64,000 nucleotides of DNA from Sacculina carcini (taxonomy: Eukaryota; Arthropoda; Thecostraca; Sacculinidae), in contig OU696578.1 of the NCBI GenBank assembly GCA_916048095.2, positions 2,627,798 to 2,691,797 on the forward strand, read 5' to 3'. The notes under the pieces were generated by a model. It was not told the origin of the DNA, ran no database searches, and was given only the letters and a program-made list of their open reading frames with translations. The stretch's first letter is position 1; each line of letters begins with the position of its first letter. Positions 39,036 through 49,593 of the stretch are shown piece after piece. The translations under genes were made by a program, and so were the position numbers.

Positions 39036-39319
39036 TTCTCACCGAAGGAATTAGGGTGATATCCTGCATGCTTGAGTCTTGTCTTTATAGGGTGCGAACT
39101 CACATATACAATAACGATTACATTACACATGGAACCAAGACACCCACAATATACAATATTGACACCGCCTCATACGTACAGGACGACCTTGACATGACCG
39201 CTGCCGTGCGCACACTCTCACGCAGCAGTGTCGAATAGACGACCCACTCTCAACACCGGGCGACATCTAGCGGCGACTCTTTCAGCATGCCTGCTACACG
39301 TAGCACATATACACTGCAT

Positions 39320-39640
39320 ACGATCACCATACACGAACGTAGATAGCACGGATACTGTGAACGTGTTAGAATCCACAATAACCGAGCTCAACATAAACCT
39401 GCATATTACAAAAGCAGATCATCGAATTATTAAAGTCATGTTCGAATTGCAATGCTTTCACATTCTGGAATGAGGAATACTTGCAGAACAGTAGAATCAC
39501 AATGACCTCACCACCGAGCCCTATTCTAGCCAATATGCATAGGGAAAACCACGCAATGTCACATTATCGTAGTATCATAGAAAAAGGTAAGGTATGGTTT
39601 TGACATGTAGACGACGTGTGGTATATTGCTGAACTATTAG
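39320..39640 (+). pseudogene. PLE-B reverse transcriptase relic, copy 2
   Basis: This is the same stretch as 15845-16175 and 51930-52270. Frames show DSTDTVNVLESTITELNI, then SPILANMH, then HVDDVWYIAEL, in order. It is broken in several frames. Confidence 0.55.
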
Positions 39641-39660
39641 TGCGCTCATATATACGCTCA

Positions 39661-40002
39661 AATTAGCTGAAAATGCGGTTATTTAATCAAATTCGGGTAA
39701 TCATACGCCAAAAAGTAATATATTAATAATATATTTAATAAAATAAGCGTAATAAATATTATGTATTAAATTTAGTATTATTCCTAGTGTAATATGACTC
39801 TGCGCGCACAGAATTACTTGCAAATAATGTACATGTATTTCAGAAAAAAGAAGACAATATAATACGCATTTTTTAAATACACGTTAAAAACTGCATTCAC
39901 CGCAATTTCATATTAGCGTTAATTCTAAAACGCACCGTAGTGTTCATGTAGTGTGTGCGCAAGGCGCATACATTTTCCTGTCAGTCCTGATACTAAGATC
40001 CG
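39661..40002. other. AT-rich DNA, nothing assigned
   Basis: AT-rich sequence with AATAATATATTTAATAAAAT-like stretches. There is no gene, and no repeat shared with the rest of the window is noticed. Confidence 0.6.
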
Positions 40003-40235
40003 TGTGGACCCGGGTCGAGAATCGGAACCGTGTGGACTCGGATCCGTGTGGACCCGGGTCCGAGTATCGGAACCGTGTAGACTCGGGTCCGTGTGGACCC
40101 GGGTCCGAGAATCGGAGCCGTGTGGACTCGGATCCTTGTGGACCCGGGTCCAAGAATCGGAACCGTGTGGACTCGGATCCAAGAATCGGAACCGTCTGGA
40201 CTCGGATCCGTGTGGACTCGGATCCGAGTCCCAAT
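40003..40235. repeat. GC-rich minisatellite
   Basis: Alternating units CGTGTGGACCCGGGTC or CGTGTGGACTCGGATC (16 bp) and CGAGAATCGGAAC (13 bp) give higher-order periods of about 45 bp over roughly five cycles. It is open in most frames on both strands because of its composition. Confidence 0.9.
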
Positions 40236-40267
40236 TATCTCTTATCTAGATAGATGATCTAGATATC

Positions 40268-40373
<106 letters not shown>

Positions 40374-40374
40374 G

Positions 40375-40540
40375 CGCTTACAAACGAGATTAAAGTCAAT
40401 TGCAATTTCGCATTTTGCAATCTTTTTCCTGATGGATTCTAAATCTCTTGCCAGTTTCTGGTCGCTTTGACTCAAACACTTCAAAAGCGTTCCTATATTC
40501 TGTAACGTTTCGGAGTTTGCTGATTCCATCATCAGACAAT
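40375..40540 (-). CDS. PLE-A small N-terminal frame, copy 2
   Basis: Minus-strand frame MMESANSETLQNIGTLLKCL, then SQSDQKLARDLESIRKKIAK and CEIAIDFNLVCKRE, homologous to 21469-21711. Protein-level similarity (NIG-LL--L---DQ-LAR--E--RKK---CE-AIDFNLVC-RE) with diverged DNA supports past selection on the product. No known domain is present. It is cut by the element edge. Confidence 0.5.
40501..40538 (-). ncRNA. Hammerhead-like ribozyme motif, PLE-A copy 2
   Basis: Minus strand: TGT (stem I), CTGATGA (40529-40535), one unpaired T, stem II GGA...TCC, GAAA (40508-40511), palindromic ACGT as stem III, T as cleavage base (GTT triplet), then ACA closing stem I. Compared with copy 1, stem I changes from CTC/GAG to TGT/ACA, stem II from GGCTAA/TTAGCC to GGA/TCC, and stem III from AGACGTCT to ACGT, all keeping pairing. 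Confidence 0.7.
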
Positions 40541-40678
40541 TCATAAAAGCACAATACACATGATATACAATACACAACGAATATAAGCGATTGTTCAAAA
40601 TGTGGGCGAATATTTAAATACAATGACTATAGTCGCGCCTAGGTGCTAGCGACCAGGGATCACGCCAAGGTGCTATCA

Positions 40679-41130
40679 TCAAGCGGATGTGCGGGCGTCT
40701 GACTGTCGCAGGGGCGAGGCGAGTTTCGTTCTGATGGGGGGGGGGGGCTCGTTGAGTTGGAAGTACACCATGTTAACTTCCTGCTGAATGTTTATTGATG
40801 GCCTCAGCTGGGTGATGTACACTGCTTCAAGTAGGCGCAGTTTGTGCGTCGTTTTAATTCGCCAGCACCTCAGTACCGCGACAATATCCTCACGTGTCAG
40901 TTTTTGTTTGATCCGATCTAAAATGTTTTTTGATGGCGCCATTGCTCAGGTGGCAAGTCAGCCGCCGCGACAGCGTCGTCGTCGTCATACCAATATATCT
41001 TTGAGGTCTACACTCCTCAACATTGCATGTGAGTTGGTAAACGGCGTGATGCTGCTGCAGCTGCGCAGGCTTGTCGCATTCTGGTTTGTTACGGAGAACC
41101 AAGTTTGCCGTCTTCTGCGTTTTGCAATGA
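40679..41130 (-). pseudogene. PLE-A GIY-YIG endonuclease
   Basis: The minus-strand frame from 41357 reaches HHAVYQLTCNVEECRPQRYI, then GMTTTTLSRRLTCHLSNGAI. This is the GIY (VYQLTC) and YIG motif pair with the catalytic arginine. The C-terminal half, LRLLEAVYITQLRPSINIQ (with the conserved Glu and Asn), continues in a second overlapping frame (40942-40679), so the gene is broken. Upstream, a Lys-rich linker (41357-41130) separates it from the missing RT. The domain nicks DNA during target-primed insertion of Penelope-like elements. Confidence 0.8.
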
Positions 41131-41431
41131 ATACTCAATTTCACAACAGTGTTTTCTTCAGTGGCCTTCACGTTATTCTCGACAATGTTTTTCATCACAC
41201 GTTCATCCACTCTGTGCGAGGTCGAAATTACGTTTTTGTAATAGAGCTCAATGCTTTTTGTGTCTGGGCGATTCGATTTATATTTTAGGAAAAAATTATT
41301 CAGCGTTTCTGCCATGACGTCTGATATTTCTGTGTTGCAGTAAACATTATTTACCAAGACTTACGTAACTCGCCTCAGTTCACTGTGAGTTGATTGCCAC
41401 GTTGAACAGTGTGTCAGAGCACGACTGTTCG

Positions 41432-41445
41432 TTGATTTATGTGTG

Positions 41446-41495
<50 letters not shown>

Positions 41496-41505
41496 AATCA
41501 ACAAA
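41432..41505. repeat. AT microsatellite inside an inverted repeat
   Basis: TTGATTTATGTGTGTAT on the left and ATACACATAAATCAAC on the right flank an (AT)n core (41449-41488), so the whole can fold as a hairpin. It marks the left edge of LINE-C. Confidence 0.8.
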
Positions 41506-43089
41506 CACGATGTCGAGCACTTGATATCTTCCAGACTGTCCAAGTACCTGGAGAGCAACAATCTGCTGTCGGAAAACCAATTTGTATACGGTAACCAATT
41601 TGTTTTGCGGTAACCGTGTAATTCCAGTACAACCAGATTCATGGTCGAGTCTTCGGCGACTAAACCGGCTCCCCCACTGTTCTGCAGTGAGGAGGGTGGC
41701 TAGACACCCGACAGGAAAAAAACAAAACCCGTTTCAAGGGCGGATGAGCTATCTGATAGCCAACGGCCATCTAGCATGTTCCAGTTTGCAAACGTGTTTT
41801 CATTTTTCTATTTGTGCCTACTCCCTGCTCGCTGTGATGTTCCTGTCGGTTGTCTTTTTCGCGCCTGTGTATAAATATGTGCGCTATATTAAATATATGT
41901 TGTTGTTGTTGTTGTTGTTATACCGCAAAAAACTCAGCACGACTGACGCTCTGCTTACTATCACGGATGAGCTCAAGCAAGTGCTAGACAAAGGCAGTGA
42001 AGCCTGGATTGTGCAGTTGGATTTCTCGGCAGCATTTGACCGTGTGAGCCACCAGGGCTTGTTGCAAAAACTGAGAAACATTGGAGTCGGTGGCCGTTTG
42101 CTAAGTGTTTTGCATCAATTTCTCTCCAATCGCGTACAACGTGTTGCCATCGATGGAGCATACAGTGGCTGGCAGAGCATTGTGTCCGGTGTCCAGCAGG
42201 GAAGTGTGTTGGGTCCTATTTTGTTCAGCATTTACACCGCTGACCTGTACACAACCACACGCAACCCTGTATATGGATATGCTGATGATATCACCTTGAT
42301 GGCTGTAATTTCATCTCCTTCGGACAGACCAAAGGTGCGTCAAACGGTCAACGACGATCTCAGCAGCGTCCTGAAGTGGTGTGAGAGGTAGAATATGAAG
42401 CTGAACACTTCGAAATCTAAATGCTTGTTGGTTTCTATGTCACGTACCGATCAACCTTCACATGGAGCTATCCTCATAAATGACGCCCAACTCAGCGTGT
42501 GTGATGAGCTCAAAATATTGGGCGTACATGTAGACTCAAAGCTGACGTTTGAGAGCCAAATTCGGAAGCTAGTTTGTTCGGCATCGCGGAAGCTGGGAAT
42601 TATAAGAAAGGCATATCGGATGTTCGGTAGCAGCACAATCTCAAAAAGTTGTTTTCGCTGTTTCATTTTGCCAATTCTGGAGTAATGCGCCCCCTGTGGT
42701 CTTCTGCTGCGGATTGTCACCTCAATCTCATCAACAGAGCTGTTAGACGTTGCAAGTTCCTCTGTGGTGACTTGGTTCTTGGTGATCTTTGCCATCGTCG
42801 AAAGGTCAGCAGCGTATGTATGCTGTACAAGATCAAGCACAACGACCATCATCCGATGAGCAAGTCAATTCCTGATGATTTCGTGGCAGCAAGGAGCACA
42901 CGGCTTACATCCAAACAGCAATCCCAGTGCATGGCTCCAATTCGTTGTCGTACAAAACAATTCCAACGTTGCTTTCTTCCGGCCACTGTGTCTACTTGGA
43001 ACACGTTGAAGGAGGAGGCTTTCTCGCAGAACAATTTGAAGAAATTCAAGGACAAAGTAAATGAAATGCTACTGGAAGAGCGGAATTGA
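41490..43089 (+). mobile_element. LINE-C, CR1/Jockey-group reverse transcriptase, decayed
   Basis: RT of a third non-LTR family. RLSKYLESNNLLSENQF (41535) is followed, after a 330-bp insert, by LDFSAAFDRVSHQGLLQKLR (motif A, 42015), SGVQQGSVLGPILFSIY (motif B, 42190, with Gln for the usual Pro in GVPQG) and YGYADDITL (catalytic YADD, 42270). Then NMKLNTSKSK and LGVHVDSKLTF follow, and a C-terminal region ends KVNEMLLEERN at 43089. There is an in-frame TAG at 42389, a stop in ILE-stop-CAP near 42684 and a frame change just after it. The endonuclease domain is missing, so the copy is 5-prime truncated. An AT-rich tail follows. Confidence 0.85.
41590..41923 (+). mobile_element. SINE-like insert in LINE-C with (GTT)n tail
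   Basis: This roughly 330-bp block splits the LINE-C RT. It carries GTGAGGAGGGTGGCTAGACA, GGCGGATGAGCTATCTGATA and GCCAACGGCCATCTAGCATG, all shared with the LINE-A leader (43918-44010, 60458-60550). It ends in (GTT)6. The LINE-C frame resumes at CGCAAAAAACTC. The bases TATAC at both edges may be part of a short target duplication. Confidence 0.55.
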
Positions 43090-43750
43090 CTGTTGAGTCT
43101 TATTAATTGTATTTTTATTCATATTTATTGTTATTTATTCATGCTTATTGTTATTTTTTTCTATTTATTTATATTTATTCTTATTTTACTCTCTATTTAT
43201 TACTATTTATTATTGGTTGTTGTTATTTATTAAATTATACTTTTACTCAGTGTTGGCTGTTGTTGTTTATTGAATCATATTATTATTATTATTATTATTA
43301 ATTACAGGCAAATCCATTAGCATGGGAAGAGTGCAAGCACTATTACCACCCTAAAGTGGCCCCATGTACCAGAAGCGCCCAAAAGATTCAGAGAGAAAGA
43401 GAGTACGAAAAGGAAAAAGTCTACAAAGAGAGTTGGAAAGAAAATAATAAATAAATAACAATAAATAATAAACAATCATCCGATAACAATCCAAAATATC
43501 ACTCCGCCCACGTTCCTCAATAAATAATAACAATCAACAATAAATATGTGATTCAGTAATTAACAACCATAAATAAATAAGAATAAATATTAATAAATAA
43601 GTAATAAATAACAATCAAGAACAATAAATATGATTCAATAAGAAACATCCAACAATAAATATAAATATCATTCAATAAGTAACAACAACACAAGTAAATA
43701 TGATTCAATAAACAACAACACCAATAAATATGATTTAATAAACAACAACA
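43090..43750. repeat. AT-rich tail of LINE-C and repeat T (plus copy)
   Basis: 43090-43300 is built of TTATTGTTATTTATT-type words ending in (ATT)n. 43302-43745 (CAGGCAAATCCATTAGCATG, GCAAGCACTATTACCACCCT, AATAAATATGATTCAATAAA) is the reverse complement of 58922-59372. A LINE 3-prime tail with (TAA)n is a possible source. No gene is present. Confidence 0.65.
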
Positions 43751-44496
43751 TTTTCTGGCGATTCTTTGACGAGCGTGTACTGCTGGTATCAGTAATTAAC
43801 ATCTCATTTAACAGATACAATGTAACATGTAACATATACTGGTAACATGTAACCAGGAACAACCAGCCGCATAGTCGGAATGTCGGCGACTAATCCGGCC
43901 CCCCACTGGCCTATGCCAGTGAGGAGGGTGGCCAGACATCCAGCAGGAATAAAAACAAGACCTGTCAAAGGGCGGATGAGCTGTTTAGCAGCCAACGCCT
44001 ATCTGGATACCCTCCCCCGTCGGATCGGCAAACAGGATCCTGGCCGCTGAGTGTCACGTCGTCCGGGGTATAGTGGTGGCGTTACGCAACACTCGTCTTT
44101 GGCCTGCGCGTCGAACCCCGACGGGGCCGCTGTTTGGCTCCTCGACAGTGGAGAGAATGCTGCGACGCCGGCACGGTTGGCCGGATAGGGCTCAAGAGGG
44201 TTAAGGGTGAGGTGCCTGGTGCTCGAGGGGTGTCCCGTCCGGTGCAGTGTCCGCCGTTGCAGTGGGGCTGCAGTTGCCGGGTCCAGATGAACCGGTGGGG
44301 GTCACTGGTCCGGGCCCGGCGCTGTAGCTCCCGCGGACTCGTACCGGGCGGAGATCGCAGTGAGCTCAGGGGTATTCGGTGCCCGTACAGCGCGCACCAC
44401 TACTGGCGCGGCATACCATGCTAGCTCTGCCCGTCCCCCCAGTAGGGCCCCGTGCAGAGGTGGGTGGTCGTGCGCGCAGAGACAATGCAAATATAT
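43751..44496 (+). mobile_element. LINE-A copy 2, upstream region and leader
   Basis: The block is collinear with 60286-61036 (words GGCGATTCTTTGACGAG, ATGTAACATGTAACATATAC, GTCGGCGACTAATCCGGCC, CCGTCGGATCGGCAAAC). The GC-rich part 43865-44496 is the LINE leader and shares its first 150 bases with SINE-like inserts. The first 100 bases may be pre-existing flank copied by segmental duplication. The minus strand is open for long stretches but encodes nothing recognisable. Confidence 0.7.
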
Positions 44497-46135
44497 ATGG
44501 CCTACAAAACTTCAACCACCCCAACTGCTGGTCGTCCATCGGGCGATCGGCCACGGCCGCCGAAGGTGGACGTACTGTGAGCCACTTGCACGACGACAGT
44601 CGTGCTGCACCTGTGCCGATGGTGCTGGTTTTTACAAGCACCAATGAACACGAGAAATTTTCATCGCTGAACCCATTCCGTCGTCTGGATGGGTTCAAGA
44701 ACATCGGCGACGCGCCTGTCGAGGCCAGCCGACAGAGAGACGGTTCTCTGCTGGTTAAATACGGCATTGAGACGGCAGCAGCCCGCGCGATGAAGGCCGA
44801 CACATTCCGGTATCGTGTAGGATCGGGCAGTGACAAGCGTTGGGTGAGCACCCGCATCTCGGTGTGTGCGCATTCGTCACTCAACCATGCCAGAGGTGAT
44901 ATGTTTTGTCGTGCGCTAGAGGGTGTTGATAACGAAGAAATCTGCGACGGTTTATCATCCCAGGGTGTTATCCGTGTGGAGCGCAATCGTCCGACGGCAT
45001 GGGGATAGCGAGGTGCCAACGCACTCGTTTTTCCTCACGTTCGACGGTGTTGTTCTGCCGGATGATATCAAAGTCGTTGACATCCGTCAGCGTATCCGTG
45101 TCCGCCCCTACGTACCCAACCCAATGCGATGTTACAGGTGCCAATGTTTCGGGCATACGAGCTCCCGCTGCAACCATGCTGACATCTGCGGGCGCTGCTC
45201 ATCCGAACGGCACACCGCTGCTGATTGCGACAATGAGTATTTCTGCGTCAATTGCAGGAGCAGCGGTCATGCGTCCTCGTCGCGTGACTGCCCGGAATGG
45301 TTGAGGGAAAAAAGAAATTCTGGCTATCCGCGCTGCCAAGCGCTGCAGTTTCGGCGAGGCGCGTGCTGTATATCGCAGCTCGCATCCATCGGGCCCGTCC
45401 TATGTCGGCGTCGTCACGAAGTCGGCTCAGCCTCCACAGTCTGTCGACTCGTTTCTGGAGAAGCTGATTGTTGGAGACTTCTTGAAGCTGGCGGGACGAA
45501 TGGGCTTGAGGCTGGTCGTACCTGAGGCTGATAAACATGAGCTTGAACCAACACCGGCTGATCGGCGGCCTGAGGAGGCTGCCGTGTCGCGGTCACCAAC
45601 GGCCGCACCCCAGCGGTCCCAGGCGTCCGCGACCCAGCGGCCCCAGACGGCCGAAACCCAGCGGCCCAAGGCGGCCGCTCCCCAGCAGCCTGAAAAGGCT
45701 GCTGAGCGGCGACCTCAGCGGGTCGCCGATCGGCCGGTCAACCGGCCGATGGACCGCGCTGGCAAATCGGCAGCGATGCCGGTTAGTCAGGGCGGCAAAA
45801 AACCGGCCGCTCAGCAGGCTTCCAGGCCAGAAGAGCGGTCGTCTCCGAACCAGAGGAAATCCGGAGACTGGACGGTGATTCAACACAAGAGCCGCCGTTC
45901 GGTCAAGTCAGCCTCGCCGAGAAGTGACCGGCGATCATCTCCCGGTCACAAAGCGAGCGCGGTCCCTGCATCTCCGCGCTCGGCGGCTGCTAGCGCACCG
46001 CCTTCCGCACACGACGGAGCAACTCCCACCACTGCCATGGAGGTGGAGAGTTCCTCTAAGCGGAAGCTTTCGGCCTCTCCAAGTGGGTCCCCACCTGAAG
46101 CGGAGAGAAGACGATCGGCCAAGCGATGCGATTAG
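44497..46135 (+). pseudogene. LINE-A ORF1, copy 2 (two frameshifts)
   Basis: Gag-like RNA-binding protein of a Jockey-group LINE, starting MAYKTSTT by comparison with copy 3. The central region holds three CCHC-type knuckles (CYRCQCFGHTSSRC, CGRCSSERHTAADC, CVNCRSSGHASSSRDC), followed by a P/A/Q/R-rich tail ending SAKRCD. One extra A near 44985 (GCGCAATCG) and one extra A near 45311 (GGGAAAAAAG) shift the frame relative to the open copy at 61037-62674. The second knuckle is canonical here, unlike copy 3. Confidence 0.85.
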
Positions 46136-46220
46136 GTACCTGTGCTACCTGGTTTTTAGTGTATATGTGCCTTTTTAACGGGAGTATCTATTTGTATTTT
46201 ATTCTACTATATATATTTTT

Positions 46221-46281
46221 ATGTCCATTTTACAATGGAATATTAGAGGTATTAGACCGAATTTTAATGATTTATTGCTTA
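46221..46281 (+). mobile_element. LINE-A ORF2 start, copy 2
   Basis: ATG at 46221 opens MSILQWNIRGIRPNFNDLLL, the first strand of the apurinic-type endonuclease. It is interrupted after GCTTA by the Copia 5-prime LTR at 46282. Confidence 0.8.
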
Positions 46282-46455
46282 TGTTAAGGTAAACTCTAGG
46301 TGTGCGCGAATGCAGAGTGTATGTGTCAAATGTGAATAGAAGTAAGTGAACGGCGTGGTTGAATACAGACTGGACGTGTTGTAACTGTGTGTGTTGTTAT
46401 ACCTCCATGCTTACGTATATTTGCTTACTCCCGGATATTTAGCATAATGTCAACA
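46282..46455 (+). repeat. Copia C1 5-prime LTR
   Basis: This LTR is 174 bp, TGTTAAGG...GTCAACA, preceded by GCTTA (46277-46281). Confidence 0.9.
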
Positions 46456-46469
46456 GGTTATGGGCCCAG
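46456..46469 (+). promoter_or_regulatory. Copia primer-binding site (tRNA-iMet internal)
   Basis: GGTTATGGGCCCAG is complementary to the anticodon arm of initiator tRNA-Met, the primer type used by copia. It lies directly after the LTR and inside the gag frame. Confidence 0.8.
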
Positions 46470-47204
46470 GAGGCTTTTATTTGACGGTGATGAACAAAAA
46501 TACGAGCTATGGGAGGTCAAATTTTTGGGTTACATGAGGATACAGATATTGTACAGGGCTATCCTGCCATCAGTTGTTGATGTAGTATCAGTGGAGGACA
46601 AATATATGGCTTTTTCAAAATTGATTCAGTTTCCAGATGACAAGAGTTTATCTCTAGTAATGAGAGACGCAAAAGACGACGGGCAAAAAGCGTTGAAAAT
46701 TCTCAGAGAACATTACTTGTCCAGTCGCACTCCTCGAGTAATCACTTTGTACACAGAGCTCACTTCTTTGAGGAAGTCGTCTTTGGAAGATGTGACTGAT
46801 TATGTGTTGGGAGCTGAAAGTGCAGCAACCTCGCTAAAAAGTGCATGTGAGATGATCAGTGACACTTTGTTGATTGCTATGATTTTGAAGGGATTACCAT
46901 GTGAATTTCAAACAATTTCTGCCGTCATCACACAAAAGGAAAAGCACACTACGTTTGCTGATTTCAAAATAGCCTTACGGAGTTTTGTTAAAACAAACAA
47001 GTTGAATCAACCGGATGAGAGCAGTATATTTGAAGGTGAAAAATGACCCGTCAACTCGGACAACAACTACTCATTCCGCACAGAAAGCAGCACATGTGAC
47101 CTGCTATAACTGTGGAAAACCGGGCCACAAATCGTGGGAATGTCATCAGAAAACAAAACGGTGGTGTCAGGTATGTAAGTCAAACTCACACGACACAAAG
47201 TATT

Positions 47205-47621
47205 TGTAACAGATGTATGTATTCGGGACGATACGCGAAAAATTATATGACACGAATAACAGCACAACAAAGCACTACACGCAAGCCACACTACTCGCAC
47301 GCACACTATTCACAATACAACACTACTCGCGACACAACACTTCTCGCAAACAGCAACACACGCGACGCCTCGCTCCCCCAAAACACACTGCCTCATCCAG
47401 TCGCTCGCCAAACTACAGACACACATACATACGCAATACGCTCGTGCGCAGGGCACCATCGTCACCATGGCAACGTACCGCATGACGTCTGACACCCGTT
47501 GCAACACACAACGCTCTTTCCACCGCTCGCTCTGCTATCACTCATACGCGCCCGATTCAAGGACGAACGCACGCGCATAGCGCCAACGCTGCTTCGCGAC
47601 TACCATCACTCATTTACCACA
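47205..47621 (-). repeat. G1 3-prime LTR
   Basis: This LTR is 417 bp, the same length as 3650-4066 and about 98% similar by eye. It is preceded on the plus strand by GTATT. Confidence 0.9.
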
Positions 47622-48669
47622 TCCTACCCTGATTCACAGGAATCACAAGTCGCACATGTTCTAGGCCAACTCCGTCGTTTGCTCCTCCTCACAGTCTGTT
47701 CCTGTTCACCAGCCTCCGCTTCAGAATGGCGAGCTGACATCGACTCAGGTGATGATTCAACAGTTCTCTCGGGATCACCTTGGGACGCCCGGCCTTCATG
47801 GTCTACGGATGTTGCCCCGCCACGCGGTCTGATGTCTCTCACATGGATCGGAATGCCGTCAACTTCCACGGAATGATCTGACACTTGCGAGGTGACCACA
47901 CCGGGCGAAGAATGAGAATCACATCTTGCTCCGGCTCGTCTGACCCAGACCCTGTTGCCGACGTCGTACCCGCTTCCTCGTCCGCGTGAGCCTCCGTTCG
48001 GTTGTTCACTGCCCGCTGTGTGATCGACGTTTTTCACCTTCACATTGTAGCGATACACTTGACTAGCCGGTGTCGATGCTTCGTTGACATCATCCTGCGG
48101 TGATACATTGTATCGATACACCGCCTCCTGGATCGAACACCGCTTCCTTGCCGCCATCACTTTCACGCTTCTATGGCTCCTCTCGACAATGGCATTTCCT
48201 TGTGGTCTATATGCGCACCGAAACCACACGGACACGTTCCACTCGTGCAGCAATCGCCTGAACTCGCCACTGCGAAACTGGGTGTCATTGTCCACAAGAC
48301 ATTCTGACGGAGCGCCGCGTTCAAAAAATACGCTTTGTAGATGGGACACAACGCAAAATGCGGTCTCGGAGGCCAGCTTCATCCAGATGGCGAAGCGCGA
48401 TGGGCCGCAGTCGATCAGCGTCAGGTAGTGATGACCTTGATAATGCGTAACATCCAGCGCAATTCTATTCCACGTCTCACCTACAGATAGTTGTCCGCCG
48501 AGCCATTTGATGGGCGCAGGATCAATAGCCTTGCAGATGTCGCATTCTAGAACTACTTGAGCAGCGTCTCTTCTCCTCGCGTCTCCGAAGCGTCTCCGTG
48601 AAAAATACAGCGTTCGACGAACTCCATGATGTCCGGCGTCGTTGTGAACGTTCTTAACATCTGTGAGTG
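47205..48669 (-). mobile_element. Ty3/Gypsy-type element G1, copy 2 (broken)
   Basis: Minus-strand fragment with an integrase frame (HNDAGHHGVRRTLYFSRRRF, CDICKAIDP, LDVTHYQGHHYLTLIDCGPS) at 47624-48665, followed by the 3-prime LTR (47205-47621). It lies at the same place in Copia C1 as copy 1. It is broken; the integrase stretch itself is open for over 300 codons. The right edge joins Helitron-like fragment K4 at about 48669. Confidence 0.85.
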
Positions 48670-49356
48670 TGTAATCGCAAGTGCGCATAATAGCTGTCAA
48701 ATTGGCAATATGTTCTTTTGAATATATACCGCCATAACTTCCTTCAGATACACTTTAGAAAATTACAAATTATACCGTTTTGTAGAAAACAAGATTTCTA
48801 GCACGATGGTATAATTTATTTTTATGTGTAACAAACAGTTACTGATGAATAGTAGAAAAATGAATTAATTTTAGTCACCCGGTTTTCAAGTGTAATTGTA
48901 ATTCCCAGCATGATGGTATTATTTATTTAGATGTGTGATAATTAGTTTTTGAGAAATAGAGAAAAAAGTATAGAAAATCGGACGCGTGGAGTTTAAATAA
49001 AATTTTGAATGTAGATTGAATTTTTATTCCATTTTACATGTTTTATATTCATTTTTGGGTATGAATTATAATTTGTTGAGTAGAACAGGAAATTTTCTAC
49101 ACAGTGGTATAATTTGTATAGTTGTACCATTGCTGGTTTAGGAGGAGTAGTCTACAGAAAATTGACCAAAATCTTCGCATTTTTCAGGATTCATTTTGTA
49201 TTTTCACCGCTATAACTTTTTTTGGTTTTATTTTTAAAATTTTAAATTTAGTGTAATGTGAAGACATAAAAATTTCCAACGTAATGGTATAAATTGTTAG
49301 CAGGTAAGCCAAGTGGTGGCCGAATATTAGCTGATAGAAAATGGACCAAGGAGGGT

Positions 49357-49396
<40 letters not shown>

Positions 49397-49421
49397 GAGG
49401 ATCTCTTTTATATATATAGAT
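48670..49421 (-). mobile_element. Helitron-like fragment K4
   Basis: Minus-strand 5-prime end of a K-type element. TATATAAAAGAGATCCTCTG with (GT)n (plus-strand 49365-49395) is followed by diverged 340-bp units down to TGTGTAATCGCAAGTGCG at 48670. The 3-prime end array is absent. Confidence 0.7.
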
Positions 49422-49593
49422 TAAGCCTGCGAAGACTCTCAGTGAGCAACCACTGACACTCCACGTACGAGAAAAAAATATATTAGCATAGAAATGAGAT
49501 TTGGTGCTTGCGTTGCAGACATGATGTCCCCCCGGGTGATCGAACATCCCCAATCATTCCTCATATGCATATTATACGTATAAATATCTGCTG
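49422..49593. repeat. Piece of duplicated block R
   Basis: The block TTAAGCCTGCGAAGACTCTC ... CATGATGTCCCCCCGGG matches 12634-12795 and 63508-63655. Confidence 0.85.

Larger units (their letters stand above)
34770..39660 (+). mobile_element. Penelope-like module PLE-B, copy 2, interrupted by three LTR insertions
   Basis: The module sequence occupies 34770-35022, 35495-35816, 38256-38479 and 39036-39660. The three gaps are filled by LTR-type sequences S1, G2 and S2, each bounded by TG...CA and a 5-bp target duplication. Comparison with copy 1 (14784-16361) shows uninterrupted sequence at each site. The RT relic (39320-39640) lies at the right end. Confidence 0.7.
46282..47204 (+). mobile_element. 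Copia C1, left-hand part (broken)
   Basis: A 5-prime LTR (46282-46455, 174 bp), then a primer-binding site GGTTATGGGCCCAG (46456-46469), the half-tRNA-iMet primer site known from Drosophila copia. The gag frame (46447-47046) begins inside the last nine bases of the LTR (MSTGYGPRR) and continues with LLFDGDEQKYELWEVKFLGY, ending EGEK. It is followed by a CCHC knuckle (CYNCGKPGHKSWEC, about 47100). The element is interrupted by G1 at 47205 after GTATT. It is broken, with few breaks in this part. Confidence 0.88.

Noticed and set aside
44366-45019. Long minus-strand frames opposite LINE-A ORF1 (also 60742-61623 and 61739-62425)
   Set aside because: They are shadows of a GC-rich coding strand, and the plus strand has zinc knuckles and cross-copy protein conservation.
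46456-46469. Possible initiator tRNA gene fragment
   Set aside because: Only 14 bases match, placed exactly after an LTR, so it is the Copia primer-binding site.
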